Source of the DNA: Terramyces sp. JEL0728 | Taxonomy: Eukaryota; Chytridiomycota; Chytridiomycetes; Rhizophydiales; Terramycetaceae | DNA: 64,000 nt | Reading direction: 5' to 3' | Assembly: GCA_027603945.1 (NCBI GenBank) | Contig: JADIIU010000007.1 | Location: 1-64,000 of the forward strand | In this document: positions 1 through 11,206 of the stretch, in pieces | Numbering within the stretch: the stretch's first letter is position 1 | How the letters are laid out: each line of letters starts with the position of its first letter | Translations under genes and position numbers: made by a program | The notes under the pieces: model-generated | Seen by the model: the letters and a program-made list of their open reading frames with translations, nothing else | What the model was told of the DNA's origin: nothing | The model's database searches: none

Positions 1-3000
1 ATGGATATCCCAGAAAGTACCGACGAATTAATTCTAGTCCCTACAAATGTCTCTTTCCCAGAGGAAGAACACAAAGTACTCGCCTTCTGGAAAGAAATCG
101 ATGCATTCAGAACATCCGTAGAGTTATCTAAAGGAAGAAAAAAGTTCAACTTTTACGATGGTACTGATCGACTAAATATAGGTCCGCCATTCGCAACCGG
201 GTTACCTCACTATGGCCACCTGCTCGCTGGCACTATTAAGGATGTAGTCACCAGATATGCTCATGCAACTGGCCATTATGTTGAACGAAGAAACGGCTGG
301 GATACGCATGGCCTACCAGTCGAATACGAAATTGACAAGGCTCACAATATCAGAGGGCCGGACGATGTTGCTAAAATGGGTATCCCAAAATACAATGAAC
401 TCTGTCGTTCAATTGTCATGACTTATGCTAATGAGTGGGAAAATACCATTACGCGAATCGGTAGATGGATTGATTTCAAGAATGATTACAAAACTTTGGA
501 TCCTACTTTCATGGAATCGATTTGGTGGGTATTTTCCCAGTTGTACAAGAAAGATCAAGTTTACAGAGGATTCCGAATCATGCCATACTCATGGTATTGC
601 AGCACTGTATTATCAAATTTTGAAGCAGGTTTGGACTACAGAGATGTCACAGATCCAGCTGTAGTTGTTTCTTTCCCACTGGTATCAGACCCTTCGGTCT
701 CATTGATTGCATGGACTACTACCCCATGGACATTGCCGTCTAATTTAGCACTTTGTGTGCATCCCGAATTGGACTATGTGAAAATCAAGGATGAAAAGAC
801 TGGAGCAATCTTCATTTTAATGGAAGCACGTTTGGATATTCTGTACACAGCTGCAGAGCTGAAAAAGAAGGACAAAGCATATGCAGTGTTGGAAAAGATG
901 AAAGGTGCAGCTCTCAAAGGACTAGAATACGAACCTCTGTTTGACTTTTTCGCTCATGTAATTATATATAACTTTAGAGAAAAGGACAGTCGTTCAAAGT
1001 TGTCACCGACACCTATGTAACCAGTGATAGTGGTACCGGTATTGTCCACCAAGCACCGGCATTTGGTGAAGACGATTACCGCATTTGCACTGAACAAAAG
1101 ATTATTGCTGGAGAGGACGATCTTCCGTGTCCGGTCGACAACAGTGGAAACTTTACCGACGAAGTTCCGCCATATGCCAAGATGAACTTTAAAGATGCAG
1201 ACAAGCCAATCCAAAAAGACTTGAAAGCCAAAGGACGTCTCATTCGCCAGTCCCAATACACGCACAGCTATCCATTCTGCTACAGGTCAGGACGTCCGTT
1301 GATGTACAAAGCTGTGCCGGCGTGGTTTGTCAGAGTCGCACCAATTGTCGACAAATTATGCAAAAACAACGAGCAAACTTACTGGTAAGTATTGTTGATA
1401 GTAGGGTTCCAGAAAATGTCAAGGAAAAGAGATTCCACAACTGGCTGGCCAACGCCAGAGACTGGAATATTTCTAGATCTAGATACTGGGGTACTCCAAT
1501 TCCGTTGTGGATCAGTGAAGACTTTGAAGAAATTGTAGTAATCGAATCCATTGCACAGCTGCACGAATTGACAGGAGATTACACTATTACAGATATTCAT
1601 CGTGACAAGATTGACCATCTTACTATCCCTTCAAAGACCGGCAAAGGAGTGTTGCGCCGTATCCCAGAAGTGTTTGACTGTTGGTTTGAAAGTGGCAGCA
1701 TGCCTTATGCCCAAAAGCACTATCCGTTTGAGAACAAGGAAGAATTCGACCAGTCTTTCCCTGCAGATTTCATTGCTGAAGGTATCGATCAAACCCGTGG
1801 TTGGTTCTATACTTTGATGGTTCTTTCCACACACTTGTTTGATAAGCCAGCTTGGAAAAACATTATTGTGAATGGGCTTGTGTTGGCATCAGATGGACAG
1901 AAGATGAGTAAAAGCAAAAAGAATTATCCAGATCCAGCGATTGTTTTGGAGGAATTCGGCGCAGATTCTTTGAGGTAAGAGGATCACTTATGCTAGATTA
2001 TTCTTGATGACTTCTGCTGGAGTTCGGGCCGAAAATGTTAGATTCAGAGAAGAAAGTGTCAAGGAGATGGTTTCCAAGGTTATGCTGCCATGGTTCAACT
2101 CGTACCGTTTCCTGTTTGGACAGTTGGCACTGTTAAAGAAGGAGCACGACTTTAATTTTGTGTATAACCCGCACATGGATATGAAGGATGCCAATGTCAT
2201 GGACAGGTGGATTCTTGCTTCTACACAAAGCTTGATCCAGTTTGTGCGAAAAGAGATGGATGCTTACAGATTGTACACGGTTACTCCTAGACTGTTGACT
2301 TTGATTGACACTTTAACGAACTGGTATATTCGCTTGAACCGTAAGCGTCTCAAGGGAGAAAATGGGGTTGAGGATGCAGGTAGAGCCTTGAATGTGCTGT
2401 TTGAAGTTTTGTACACTCTTTGTAGATTGATGGCGCCATTTGCACCGTTTATGGTTGAAACCATGTACCAGAATCTGCGCAAGTTCTTGCCTCCAAGCAC
2501 CGAAGACACTCGCAGTGTTCACTTTTTGCCGTTCCCAGAGCCAAAGGACGAATACTTTAACAAAGAAGTGGAGCGCTCTGTTGGCAGAATGCAAACAGTT
2601 ATTGACCTTGGAAGATTCATCCGCGACCAAAAGACTATTTCGCTCAAGACTCCGTGTCGTGAAATGATTATCATCAACCCAAATGGACAGTTCCACCAAG
2701 ATGTAAAATCTCTCGAATCGTATATCCAAGAAGAAATGAACGTCAAATTAGTCACAGTCACTGCTGAGGAAGACAAGTATGGGGTCAACTACAAATTGCT
2801 TCCAGATGCTAAAGCCCTTGGCACCAAATTCAAGAAGGACGCCAGAACCATCACAGCAGCGCTTCCATCCGTTTCCAAAGAAGAAATCAAGGGCTTCAAC
2901 GCAGCAGGAAAGATCACTATTGCTGGATTTGAATTGACCAGTGCCGAACTGCAGGTTGCCAGAACCTTTGAATCATCCAACAGCAACTACCATGCCCACT

Positions 3001-3326
3001 TTACCAACGAGGTGCTGGTTATCTTGGACACTGCTTTGGACGAAGGATTGATCCAAGAAGGGCATGCCAGAGAAGTCGTAAACCGTGTCCAACGGCTCCG
3101 TAAGGACGCAGGCTTGCAGGCAACAGACGATGTTTTGTACCATGTAACTTTGACAGAAGATGCTGGGGATCTATTAAAGAATGTACTGAGCGAACAAAAG
3201 GAAATGCTGTCCAAGTATTTGAAGCAGGATATTTTGCAAGGACAATACGACAAATCCAAGTTGATCAAGAAAGCAGAGCAAGTTGTTAACGGATCTAAAT
3301 TCTTGCTAGCTCTAGTGAAACACTAA
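1..3326 (+). CDS. ILS1: Cytosolic isoleucyl-tRNA synthetase, five exons
   Basis: This class Ia synthetase charges tRNA(Ile) in the cytosol. The spliced protein is about 1080 residues, the usual length for cytosolic eukaryotic IleRS. The HIGH-class motif appears as PHYGH near residue 63 after GPPFATGL, and KMSKS lies near residue 613 in [10 protein letters not shown]. Introns are inferred at 161-181 (21 nt), 958-977 (20 nt), 1385-1404 (20 nt) and 1975-1996 (22 nt). Each restores a conserved block, for example [10 protein letters not shown] downstream of the third. The window begins exactly on the in-frame ATG that precedes the usual [12 protein letters not shown] start of the domain, so I take it as the true start. 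The stop TAA at 3324-3326 overlaps an AATAAA signal. The family assignment is very secure; exon edges are good to a base or so. Confidence 0.97.
161..181 (+). other. 21-nt in-frame intron inside the IleRS HIGH region
   Basis: The 21 bases start GTACTG, carry ACTAA before the end and finish in TAG. They contain no stop, so the retained reading simply inserts seven residues (TDRLNIG) into [16 protein letters not shown]. Removing them restores the invariant family sequence exactly. A gene caller would miss this intron because the frame stays open. Confidence 0.9.
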
Positions 3327-3628
3327 TAAATGTCGTTATATAATGCGTGTTGATTGACAAAAAGTATTTTGAAGGGTTCGATTAACCTAGAACCAAAATT
3401 CTTGCAGATGCTTGAAAGAATTGAAGCAACTTGACGGTTATAGCAGTGCAGTTCGATTTGCTATCTCCAAACAAATGCTTGCTATTTAATCCAGAAATTC
3501 GGACATGACTTGGATAGTACTAATTACAAATAGAACAAAGAAATTTGAGTATTTCATTAATTAAGCAAATATTTGCCTGTATAATGTATATTTGACTCTT
3601 CCTTTTTTCAGTAATTTTGAAATCTGCA
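3327..3628. other. Intergenic spacer between IleRS and WRAP73
   Basis: About 300 bases hold the AATAAA signal of the upstream gene at 3325-3330 and an AT-rich leader for the downstream gene, with a pyrimidine run CCTTTTTTCAG just before 3612. I see no reading frame or RNA gene. Confidence 0.6.
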
Positions 3629-5092
3629 ATGGCTGACTTTACTGAAATATTTAAACAAACGGATCGATTATGCAGATTTTCACCGAATGGAGAGTACATT
3701 GCAACGGCAGTTCAACAAAGATTAGTTGTTAGGGAAGCTCACTCGCTCCAAATATTATCCCTGTTCAATTGCAATGACCAGATACAAGAGATTCAGTGGG
3801 CAAAAGATTCTGATCTGCTCCTAGTCGGATCGTATAAACAAGCCAAATTTCAGATATGGTCGTTACATGACGAAAAATGGACTGCCAATATTGAAGAAGG
3901 GGTTGTAGGATGTGTAAAGCTCATGTGGGCACCAGATGCCAGACATGTCCTCAGTTTCTCTGATTATCAAGTACTCATTGCTGATGTAGCTGCGAATTAC
4001 TATTTGGTCGTTAATTACAAAGAAACCGCTTTATATGCAATATCCAAAATATGCAGATAGAGGGTATCAGTTCAGAACGGATGGTTACTACTTTGCCATG
4101 GTAGAGAGGGCAGAAGGAAAGGATTATATCAGCATTTTTGATTGCTCGGATTGGACGTTGGCCAAAGTACCGATTGTTAATGTAGCGATTCCCAACCGAA
4201 TCGTCGGATTTAGAAGACTTGGCATGGTCTCCAGACGGAAGATTTATTGCAGTGTGGACGTCGCTTTCTCAAGTACCTTTCCAATTAATTTCAGTACAAT
4301 GTATTTATTTATTATCCCGATGGAAGACTAGTTGCAAATTATTCTGCTTATGATTGTGGACTAGGAATAAAAACTGCCGCTTGGTCACCGTCTGGCCAGA
4401 TATTGGCAGTTGGCAGCTTTGATGAAAAAGTAGGTGTGTATTAATCACAGTGTCGCTTGCTGAACCATTATTCGTGGAAGCCATTGGTTGAACTTGGACA
4501 TGGAAAACAAGTCACTGAAAAGAACATTGTATAGCTATACTAACCCAGAATTACTACAAGGAAATAGATCTGGTGGAAATGAATGGAAATGCACGATCTT
4601 GGTCTACAAAAGTGCGGCCCAAATTATCTTGTAATGAATGTTTAACAAAGACGAGGTAAAGAAACCCCCATGTGCTGTTCCAACCGCCAATGTTGATCCT
4701 GAAAAGCCAAATCCAAAAGTAGGGATTTCAACAGTGACGTTTAATTGTACTGGGAGTCTACTCTTGACAAGGAACGAAAAACAACCAAATGTATTGTGGA
4801 TTTGGGATGCGGTTACATTAAAGCAAACCGCGCTGATACAACAAACACAGTCAATCAAAGCTGTAGCTTGGAATCCTCTGGTGAAGGAAAGATTGGCATT
4901 CTGTTGTGCCAGTGGTATATTATACTTGTGGGAGCAGGGACTTGGCAGCGATGCGATAGAAGTGCCAGCTGGTAATATTTCCTAATCACAGTGAACTTTA
5001 ATGTTGTAGATTTATCTTGGAATCCCGATGGAAAGTCTCTGGTGCTCATGGACAAGGACAAGTTTTGTTTGACTTTTTTGGTTGATGAATAA
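3629..5092 (+). CDS. WRAP73: WD-repeat protein WRAP73/Wdr8, eight exons
   Basis: The protein is about 440 residues and matches WRAP73 (WDR8) along its whole length. That family acts at spindle pole bodies and centriolar satellites; fission yeast Wdr8 works with Msd1 and the kinesin-14 Pkl1 in anchoring the minus ends of spindle microtubules. Landmark stretches are LLCRFSPNGEY-like at the start, LRITIWSL across the first splice, then CSDWTLAK, SAYDCGLGIKTAAWSP and NPKVGISTVTF. Introns lie near 3971-3989, 4167-4185, 4273-4294, 4430-4450, 4529-4548, 4631-4650 and 4972-4991, all 19-22 nt. The start is ATG at 3629 (MADF); an upstream TTG is not needed. It is the most finely split gene of the first 10 kb. 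Identity is strong; each junction is supported by family alignment from memory, not by transcripts. Confidence 0.93.
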
Positions 5093-5181
5093 TATTCTCT
5101 TTTTATAATATCTTTATTTTGAATCCTGCTTGAAGATGAAATATTTCAACAATCTGGCGCCTCGAAAATAGTTTCAAAAAA

Positions 5182-5757
5182 ATGCCGAGAGATAGACCAG
5201 CATCAAAACTAGCTGCTGAAGCAACAGTTGTTCCTTATAGCCCTGGACTCAAGGAGTTTCTTGTTGAATTCTTTAGAGGCGCCAAGCTGGATGTAGAAAT
5301 TACAATTATGGTAGATTCAGTGCAATTGAAGATTCAAGGACCATCGTTGGTATTACCAACAGCTCTGCCATATTTACAGGGCTGTATTGCCAATGAATTT
5401 GACGACGCAATGCTTGACTGGACAGACCTTAATCTAGTTGGCGATTCTGGTTTTGAAGGAATTACTGTAAATTCAAATTTTGTCCAGGATATGTCAGAAT
5501 TGATGGACTCCAAGCTGCAGGGGTTGGATAACAAAATACACTTTAATTCCTTGGACGAATTCTACCTGGAATTACAAAATACTGATTTGTGCAATGAAGA
5601 AATCCTAGGTATCCAGCAAATATTTTCACGCAACAAGATAAAAGTTGGACATTTGGCCAAGCTTGACAGAGGATTTCTCAAGGACTGCGAACTGCCTGTT
5701 GGTCACATAATTTCTATCCTGACACTGCTTGACAGGGCATTTAATATAACTTATTAA
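5182..5757 (+). CDS. Hypothetical protein, 191 aa
   Basis: An intact single-exon frame begins with an ATG after an A-rich leader and ends at TAA. I do not recognise the family. It has no signal peptide or membrane segment. The last 70 residues (from about LDEFYLEL to the end) look like a small helical bundle, with a VGHLAKLDRGFL segment that faintly recalls SAM domains; this is only an impression. The gene lies 89 bp after WRAP73 and 110 bp before the first peroxidase, on the same strand. Its codon use looks like its neighbours, so I believe it is a real gene of unknown role. Confidence 0.6.
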   Translation: MPRDRPASKLAAEATVVPYSPGLKEFLVEFFRGAKLDVEITIMVDSVQLKIQGPSLVLPTALPYLQGCIANEFDDAMLDWTDLNLVGDSGFEGITVNSNFVQDMSELMDSKLQGLDNKIHFNSLDEFYLELQNTDLCNEEILGIQQIFSRNKIKVGHLAKLDRGFLKDCELPVGHIISILTLLDRAFNITY

Positions 5758-5867
5758 CTTTCTTTTCAAAGGTATCCCAAAGAGTACAAGAAGCGGTCAC
5801 ACTGGTACCACGGTGACCGAACTTCCACAAGGTTTTTTGTGTTAATTGTTCTTTGATTTTTCTGCCT

Positions 5868-7113
5868 ATGCAATTGATTCAGCTAGCTCTGGCTTTGTAT
5901 TCTGTAAATGCAGCTTGCCCATATGCTGGGGAACATAAAATCGCAAAACGGTCGGCAAATTGGCAAATAAACTACAAGAACACCATTGGAAACTCTGAAT
6001 GGGACCAAATCAAGTCTGAAATTCAAGGACTTGTTAGACAAGGATACGGACCACTCCTTGTTCGACTAGCCTGGCACGACGCTGGAACTTATGATGCTTC
6101 CTCTGGAAATGGCGGTCCTCACGCTACGATGCGATTTGCACCAGTTGCCAACTACGATGCCAACAATGGTCTTGGCGGAGCTAGAGGCATGCTGGCCCCA
6201 ATTAAAGACAGACACCCAGGCATTTCATATGCTGACTTGTGGTCTTTTGCTGGCGCAGGTAATAGAAAGACTAACTGCAGTATCTGTATCAAATATCGGC
6301 GGACCAGCAATTCAGTGGAGACCAGGTAGAAACGATGCTGTCGATAATACGGATTCGCTAACTCCTGATGGAAGATTGCCAAACGCTGATTTGGGGGCTG
6401 ATCACTTACGCTCGATCTTCTATAGGATGGGTTTCGGGGATAGAGAAATTGTTGCTTTGTCTGGTGGACACAACTTGGGAGCCACACATCTCTCTGTGTC
6501 TGGCTACGATGGTCAATGGACTAATAACCCTGGCGGATTCGGTAACGAATTCTACGTTAGACTCAATAACAATTTCTTCAGCACATATGCGCAAGAAACT
6601 CTTTCATCTGGGAAAACTCAGTACCACGATTCTGGAAACAAAATGATGTTGCCAACAGATGTTAGTCTGATTCAAGATAGTGCTTTCAGAGGATTTGTCC
6701 AGACTTATGCCGCAAACAGAAACGCATTCTACGCGGATTTCAAATCTGCTTTTGAAAGCTTACTAGAACTAGGTGTAGGTGGTGGATTAGGTGCAGCAGT
6801 CGAAACTAGATTTGGAGTCCCAACCACTGGACATGATTCCAGCCCTCCTCCAAAACCACCAACCCCGCAAACTACTAATGCACCAGTTCAGACCACAGTG
6901 CCAGCGAAATCTGCGCCAGCCAAGACCACCGATCCTTCTACCGCAACTGTGAGTGCTGTTTCTGCAGTTGGATCCAACTCTGCCAGCAATTCCGCAATTA
7001 ACTCAGAGTCTACTGCTGCCACGTCTACCACTGCAGCGTCAAAGCCTTCTCCAAACTCTGCAATCAAAATTGGATCCTCCTTTGTATTGTTGTTTTCACT
7101 GTTACTGCTATAA
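5868..7113 (+). CDS. Secreted, probably GPI-anchored class I-type heme peroxidase 1
   Basis: The 407-residue product resembles cytochrome c peroxidase. The distal motif is VRLAWHDAGTYD (Arg, Trp, His) near residue 65, and the proximal heme histidine lies in ALSGGHNLGATH near residue 200. A Trp after SGYDGQ corresponds to the CCP electron-transfer Trp191. Unlike mitochondrial CCP it begins with a clear signal peptide (MQLIQLALALYSVNA, cleavage before ACPY). The catalytic domain is followed by a Pro/Ser/Thr-rich stalk and a hydrophobic tail SSFVLLFSLLLL typical of GPI attachment. One 22-nt intron is at 6259-6280. ATG 5868 is chosen because it begins the signal peptide. The gene is the first of a tandem pair. 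The role is presumably peroxide removal or oxidation at the cell surface; the donor substrate is unknown. Confidence 0.92.
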
Positions 7114-7533
7114 TAAATTAGAATGCTTCATATCATAGATCTCTAATCTTGGATTGGCATCATCTTTCTAAACTGATAGTGATGGTAATTAGTAGTAGTC
7201 GATCGCAATTACCTGACTATCGCTATGCACCGTAATGCTTTCATCTCCTTGAATGCTTGTATTGCCGCCTATTTGAGCCACCACAATCCCCAATTTCATC
7301 AAATTTTCTGAAATACACAGAAATCGGTCGGCATTGACTGGATCCAAACTTTACCTTATTACAATGGAATACATCTGATTTAACTCTAAAGTCCAACCCA
7401 CCTCTGTTATCGGTAACACACGATGAGTAATAAATTCACGATTATTCCATAAACCGCAAATTTTTTCACATTGCAAAGACCATTTATGGATTCAATGTCC
7501 CTGGAAAATTCTTGTATTTGAAGAAAATTCCTA
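7114..7533. other. Intergenic spacer between the peroxidase paralogues
   Basis: These 420 bases contain the overlapping stop and poly(A) signal of the first peroxidase and probably the promoter of the second. I found no convincing reading frame, tRNA-like fold or repeat by eye. Confidence 0.6.
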
Positions 7534-8556
7534 ATGCATTTCACTGCACTCTCACTCTTGTCTTTGGTAGCTCATGCAGCGTGTCCCTTCACTGGGGAAC
7601 ATAAAATCGCAAAACGGTCGGCAAATTGGCAAGTCAACTACAAGAGCACCATTGGAAACTCTGAATGGGATCAAATCAAGGCTGAAATCCAACCATTGGT
7701 TGTTCAAGGCTATGGGCCAATCTTGGTTCGCCTGGCTTGGCACGATGCAGGCACATACGATGCATCTTCAGGAAATGGAGGTCCACACGCTACAATGCGG
7801 TTCAATCCAGTCGGAAACTATTCTGCAAACAATGGGCTGTCCATTGCTAGAGCATTGTTGGATCCAATTAAAGCCAGCCATCCATCAATTAGTTTCGCTG
7901 ATTTGTGGTCCTATGCTGCTGCTGGTATTAAATATTTAATTGTAGTCGCTATTACCAACAGTGGAGGTCCGGTTATATCATTCCGTCCAGGTAGAAACGA
8001 TGCTGTTGACAACACAGACTCGCTAACTCCAGATGGAAGACTTCCAAACGCAGATTTGGGGGCTGCTCATTTACGGTCAATCTTTTATCGAATGGGGTTG
8101 AACGACCAAGAAATTGTAATCTTGGCTGGTGCACACAATCTAGGCAACTGCCACATGAACAATTCTGGTTATGCCGGCCCATGGACGTCATCGCCAAATA
8201 CCTTTGGCAACGAATTCTACGTTAGGCTAAACACCGACTTTTTCACAAATTACAAGAACGTGACTTTATCTTCTGGTAAATCTCAATTCAACGATTCAAG
8301 CAATGCTATGATGTTGCCAACTGATGTCTCTTTGATTCAAGATTCAACTTTCCAAGGATTTGTTAAGGCTTATGCGGCAGACAAGAATACCTTTTACGAC
8401 AATTTCAAAGCAGCCTTTCAAAAATTGATGGAGCTGGGTGTTGGTCCTGGATTAGGTAGTAATGTTGAAACCAGATTTGGCGTAAGTACCACTGGACAAA
8501 ACTCTGCAACTTCCATGGGAATTTCTCTCGCATTCATCACCCTGTTGTTTATTTGA
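7534..8556 (+). CDS. Secreted class I-type heme peroxidase 2 (tandem paralogue)
   Basis: The spliced protein is 333 residues and is very close to the preceding peroxidase, including the block from GEHKIAKRSANWQ to GPHATMRF. The distal motif VRLAWHDAGTYD, the proximal ILAGAHNLGNCH and the Trp in SGYAGPW are intact. The signal peptide is MHFTALSLLSLVAHA, cleaved before ACPF. The Ser/Thr stalk of the first copy is reduced to about 20 residues, but a hydrophobic C-terminus (GISLAFITLLFI) remains, so GPI anchoring is possible. A 21-nt in-frame intron at 7925-7945 is at the same position as the intron of the paralogue, which shows that the duplication copied the intron and that both have drifted since. 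An AATAAA follows the stop by a few bases. Confidence 0.92.
   Translation: MHFTALSLLSLVAHAACPFTGEHKIAKRSANWQVNYKSTIGNSEWDQIKAEIQPLVVQGYGPILVRLAWHDAGTYDASSGNGGPHATMRFNPVGNYSANNGLSIARALLDPIKASHPSISFADLWSYAAAGIKYLIVVAITNSGGPVISFRPGRNDAVDNTDSLTPDGRLPNADLGAAHLRSIFYRMGLNDQEIVILAGAHNLGNCHMNNSGYAGPWTSSPNTFGNEFYVRLNTDFFTNYKNVTLSSGKSQFNDSSNAMMLPTDVSLIQDSTFQGFVKAYAADKNTFYDNFKAAFQKLMELGVGPGLGSNVETRFGVSTTGQNSATSMGISLAFITLLFI
7925..7945 (+). other. 21-nt in-frame intron of peroxidase 2
   Basis: The segment runs GTATTAAATATTTAATTGTAG plus no stop in frame, so it would be read as seven extra residues (GIKYLIV region). Its removal gives AAAVAITNSGGP, which aligns without a gap to AGAVSVSNIGGP of peroxidase 1, where the homologous intron is 22 nt and frame-breaking. 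Confidence 0.88.
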
Positions 8557-8592
8557 ATTCAATAAATTTCATTCCTATAAACAATCGCTTTA

Positions 8593-10393
8593 TTAATCAT
8601 CACCATTGACTACCTCGACTTTTTTGGAAATTCGTTGGATGGTGTCAATAAAGTCGCTTGTACTTTCTCTATTTGCAAATACAATGTCCCAAAACATGTT
8701 TTCTGGAACCTTTGTCGGTGGTTCGATAGGCTTGATTTCTTCATTCTCTTCCTTGCCAAAGTGTACTCGCACCCACCAAAACCAGCCACTGGTAGTTGCT
8801 TGCTGCTTACCAATTGAAGTTAAGGAGTTGTAGTATCCTATATGTCCGTTCTGTAACTGAGCTCCGAGATTCTTTAATTGCGGGAAGCTGGTATCAATTC
8901 TCCAACTTCTCCATCTTTCCACTTTGGTAATTTCCGAAATTCGACCAACACCAAGGACAGTGTATTGCGGAATGACATCAATCAGGAATCCCTTGACATA
9001 GTTGTATTTAGAAGGGTAGCGTGATGAGAATTCAGGTGGGAAAATAGCTGGTGGCCATGCATCCAGGCGTTCTTGAAGGAGATAAAGGAATTCTCTAGTT
9101 CCTAAAATACTAGTATGTTGAATTTCAGCCCCTAATATATCTGTTTCAGGCACTGGCTTAAAGTATCGCAAAAATACTCCAAGCAAATACAATTGTACAA
9201 AATCGAAATCTACTTTGGTAACTTGTTCTTTAATTCCGGAATCGTATTCTTCTGTCGTGAGAGGATTAACTTGGTAGGGCCATGCATCATAACAAAGTAT
9301 CTGAGTTTCTTTTTGGCCAGGCTGCAATATTACGGTATCTTGGAGGTTCTTTATGCACCACTCAATATCTTGATTAATCAAAGTGGATCTATCCCGGGAA
9401 TTCTCCTTGGCTTCGTCTAAAAGAGTTGTAATTGAATCCACAATTTGCGTCGTTAAATATCTTGATCTCGTGTGGAATAATACCGAAAGGATAGCTGGCT
9501 CTTTGGAAGGCAGTCTCGTGTCCGTGTGGAATACCAAGTATTGCCGTCTTGGTCCAACATCTATTCGATCCATTTCGAAAATAGACATTTTATGACATAC
9601 CTCAATCAATTTCGACGGATTCATGTACATTGTTTGCTCATCTTGAAGTGGTTTTTTGAGATTACCTAATCTGAAAAGCGGTTTAGCAATATACACGAAT
9701 TTGTTTGTCAATAGCAGGTAGCCAGGGAAATGCTGGCCAGGAACCTGGTGGCCTTGATTTTCTACATTCTTGAATAGCTTTGCAAAGTTGAAATCTACAT
9801 TAGCTGCAATTACTTGTTTGATTGTTTACAAATGGCGAGCTCTGAACTAGAAAACTGCCGGGTATCCAATAAATGATCCTCTCGTTATCCTGTAAAAGCC
9901 GCAATTTCAAATGCAACTGCAATGCATTTGTCAGTTGCATGAACGGTATCAATGGTTGGGAGCGATCTATAACTGTCTGATCTCTGTATCCGTTTGAAAA
10001 TACAGATCCTGACGAACGAGAATACCTCGGTCCAGATTTTACTGATTTCGGTCTATTTAAAATAATTTCAGAGTTGTGCGATCGAGCGGACTGTTTATCA
10101 ACAATTACTCGAGTGATAGTTGGCGGCACTTTGATTACATTTGGATACGAAGACGAAAATAGCCGTTCTTTTTGCGATGATACTTCTACGATTGATGTGT
10201 ATTTGTGTGGTGTCGGACTTTTGGGCCGTTCAAGTTCCTTCTTTTCCTTCTCTGGCTTTTCATATACTCGAATGTACGGTCCATGAGATGTTAGTTTTGC
10301 TTCTAATGATGAGATTGTGTATGTCTGCGCTTGTTCTATTGCTTTAGATAATTTACTTTCGGGCGGTTCAACTCTTTTTTTTGAAGATGACAT
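8593..10393 (-). CDS. Unrecognised 593-aa protein with PH-like segments, two exons
   Basis: Two open frames join through a 19-nt intron at 9795-9813, giving a continuous product of 593 residues from ATG 10393. The first 150 residues are basic, Ser/Pro-rich and probably disordered. Residues 165-300 alternate strand-like segments (ERIIYWIPGSFLV, GYLLLTNKFVYIA, RRQYLVFHT) in the manner of a PH domain. The C-terminal part contains a second strand-rich run (GWFWWVRVHF, ENMFWDIVFA) followed by a helix, which could be another PH-like fold. This fold guess is weak. I do not recognise the family. The gene is convergent with peroxidase 2, the stops being 37 bp apart, with AATAAA signals facing each other. 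Confidence 0.75.
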
Positions 10394-10434
10394 TTTGGTA
10401 GATTGTGAAAAAGTTTATTATATTTGGTGTATAT

Positions 10435-11189
10435 TCAATCTTCGTCGTCAAATACAAGCGCCTCGCCTTCTTCAGGCTCATCGATTTTCTCTTGAATAAC
10501 AACGTCAACATCCTCACCTTCTCCCATGTATTGCTCGTCACTCTTCAACAACGCGGTGTTTTCTTCAAATAACTGTCTTCCAGTCTTTTTGCCACCAGTC
10601 TCCAGTAACTTTTCCACATCTAATGCGTCTTTCATTGCCTGAATAAAATAATAATTACCAATGGGAGTTCCTTTCCACTCTTTTTCAAATCGAAGGCTTC
10701 CTTTAAAAACGCTTTATGCCATTCTTTAAATGATTCTTTGGTAACTCTTGTCCCGATATATTTAATTCGTTCTTCTTCCTCTTGTCTTTCCAGCCGCTCT
10801 TGTCGTTCCCTTTCTTCTCTTTCCAATCGCTCTTTTATAGTAATTTCAGCTTGTTCTTTAAGCCAAGAAACCATCAGGAATATCATTCCGATACCTAATT
10901 GGTCGTTGCACTGCTGAATTAACTGGCCAGACAAATCTTCAATTTCATTTTCCAACAAATACTGTGAAGTGATTATGAATTCTGGTATTTCTTCAGGGTA
11001 AGTAGGAGTATATGTTATTTCAATAGCAAGTAGCCAATCTTTGTCTTCAAGTCGGATTGATTCCAAATCAGGATCATCCAAGTGGACATTGATAATAAAA
11101 TTCTTTGGGTCATTGATGATTAGTTCCGTTTCTTGGTAAATGAATCCTAATGCTTCTAATTCTTGTTCCTGTTCTGCTTGGTGATCCAT
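10435..11189 (-). CDS. RWD-domain protein, RWDD1/Gir2-like
   Basis: The spliced product is 244 residues. The N-terminal 110 residues form an RWD domain (QEQELEALGFIYQETELI start, YPEEIPEF turn). A highly charged Glu/Arg helix follows (ERLEREERERQERLER) and the tail is acidic. This matches RWDD1/D FRP2 in animals and Gir2 in yeast, which bind the DRG2/Rbg2 GTPase and associate with translating ribosomes and the Gcn1 pathway. The C-terminal block from AMKDALDVEKLLETGGKKTGRQLFE is conserved in that family and appears only after removing a 20-nt intron at 10639-10658. The gene lies 41 bp from the neighbour at 10393 on the same strand. Confidence 0.88.
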
Positions 11190-11206
11190 TCTCTGAAAAA
11201 AAGAAA

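Noticed and set aside
4007..4022. A 16-nt intron in WRAP73, GTCGTTAATTACAAAG
   Set aside because: It restores the frame, but a 19-nt GTACTC-GATGTAG intron at 3971-3989 does so too and yields LRITIWSL, an exact family match, so the 16-nt reading is not needed.
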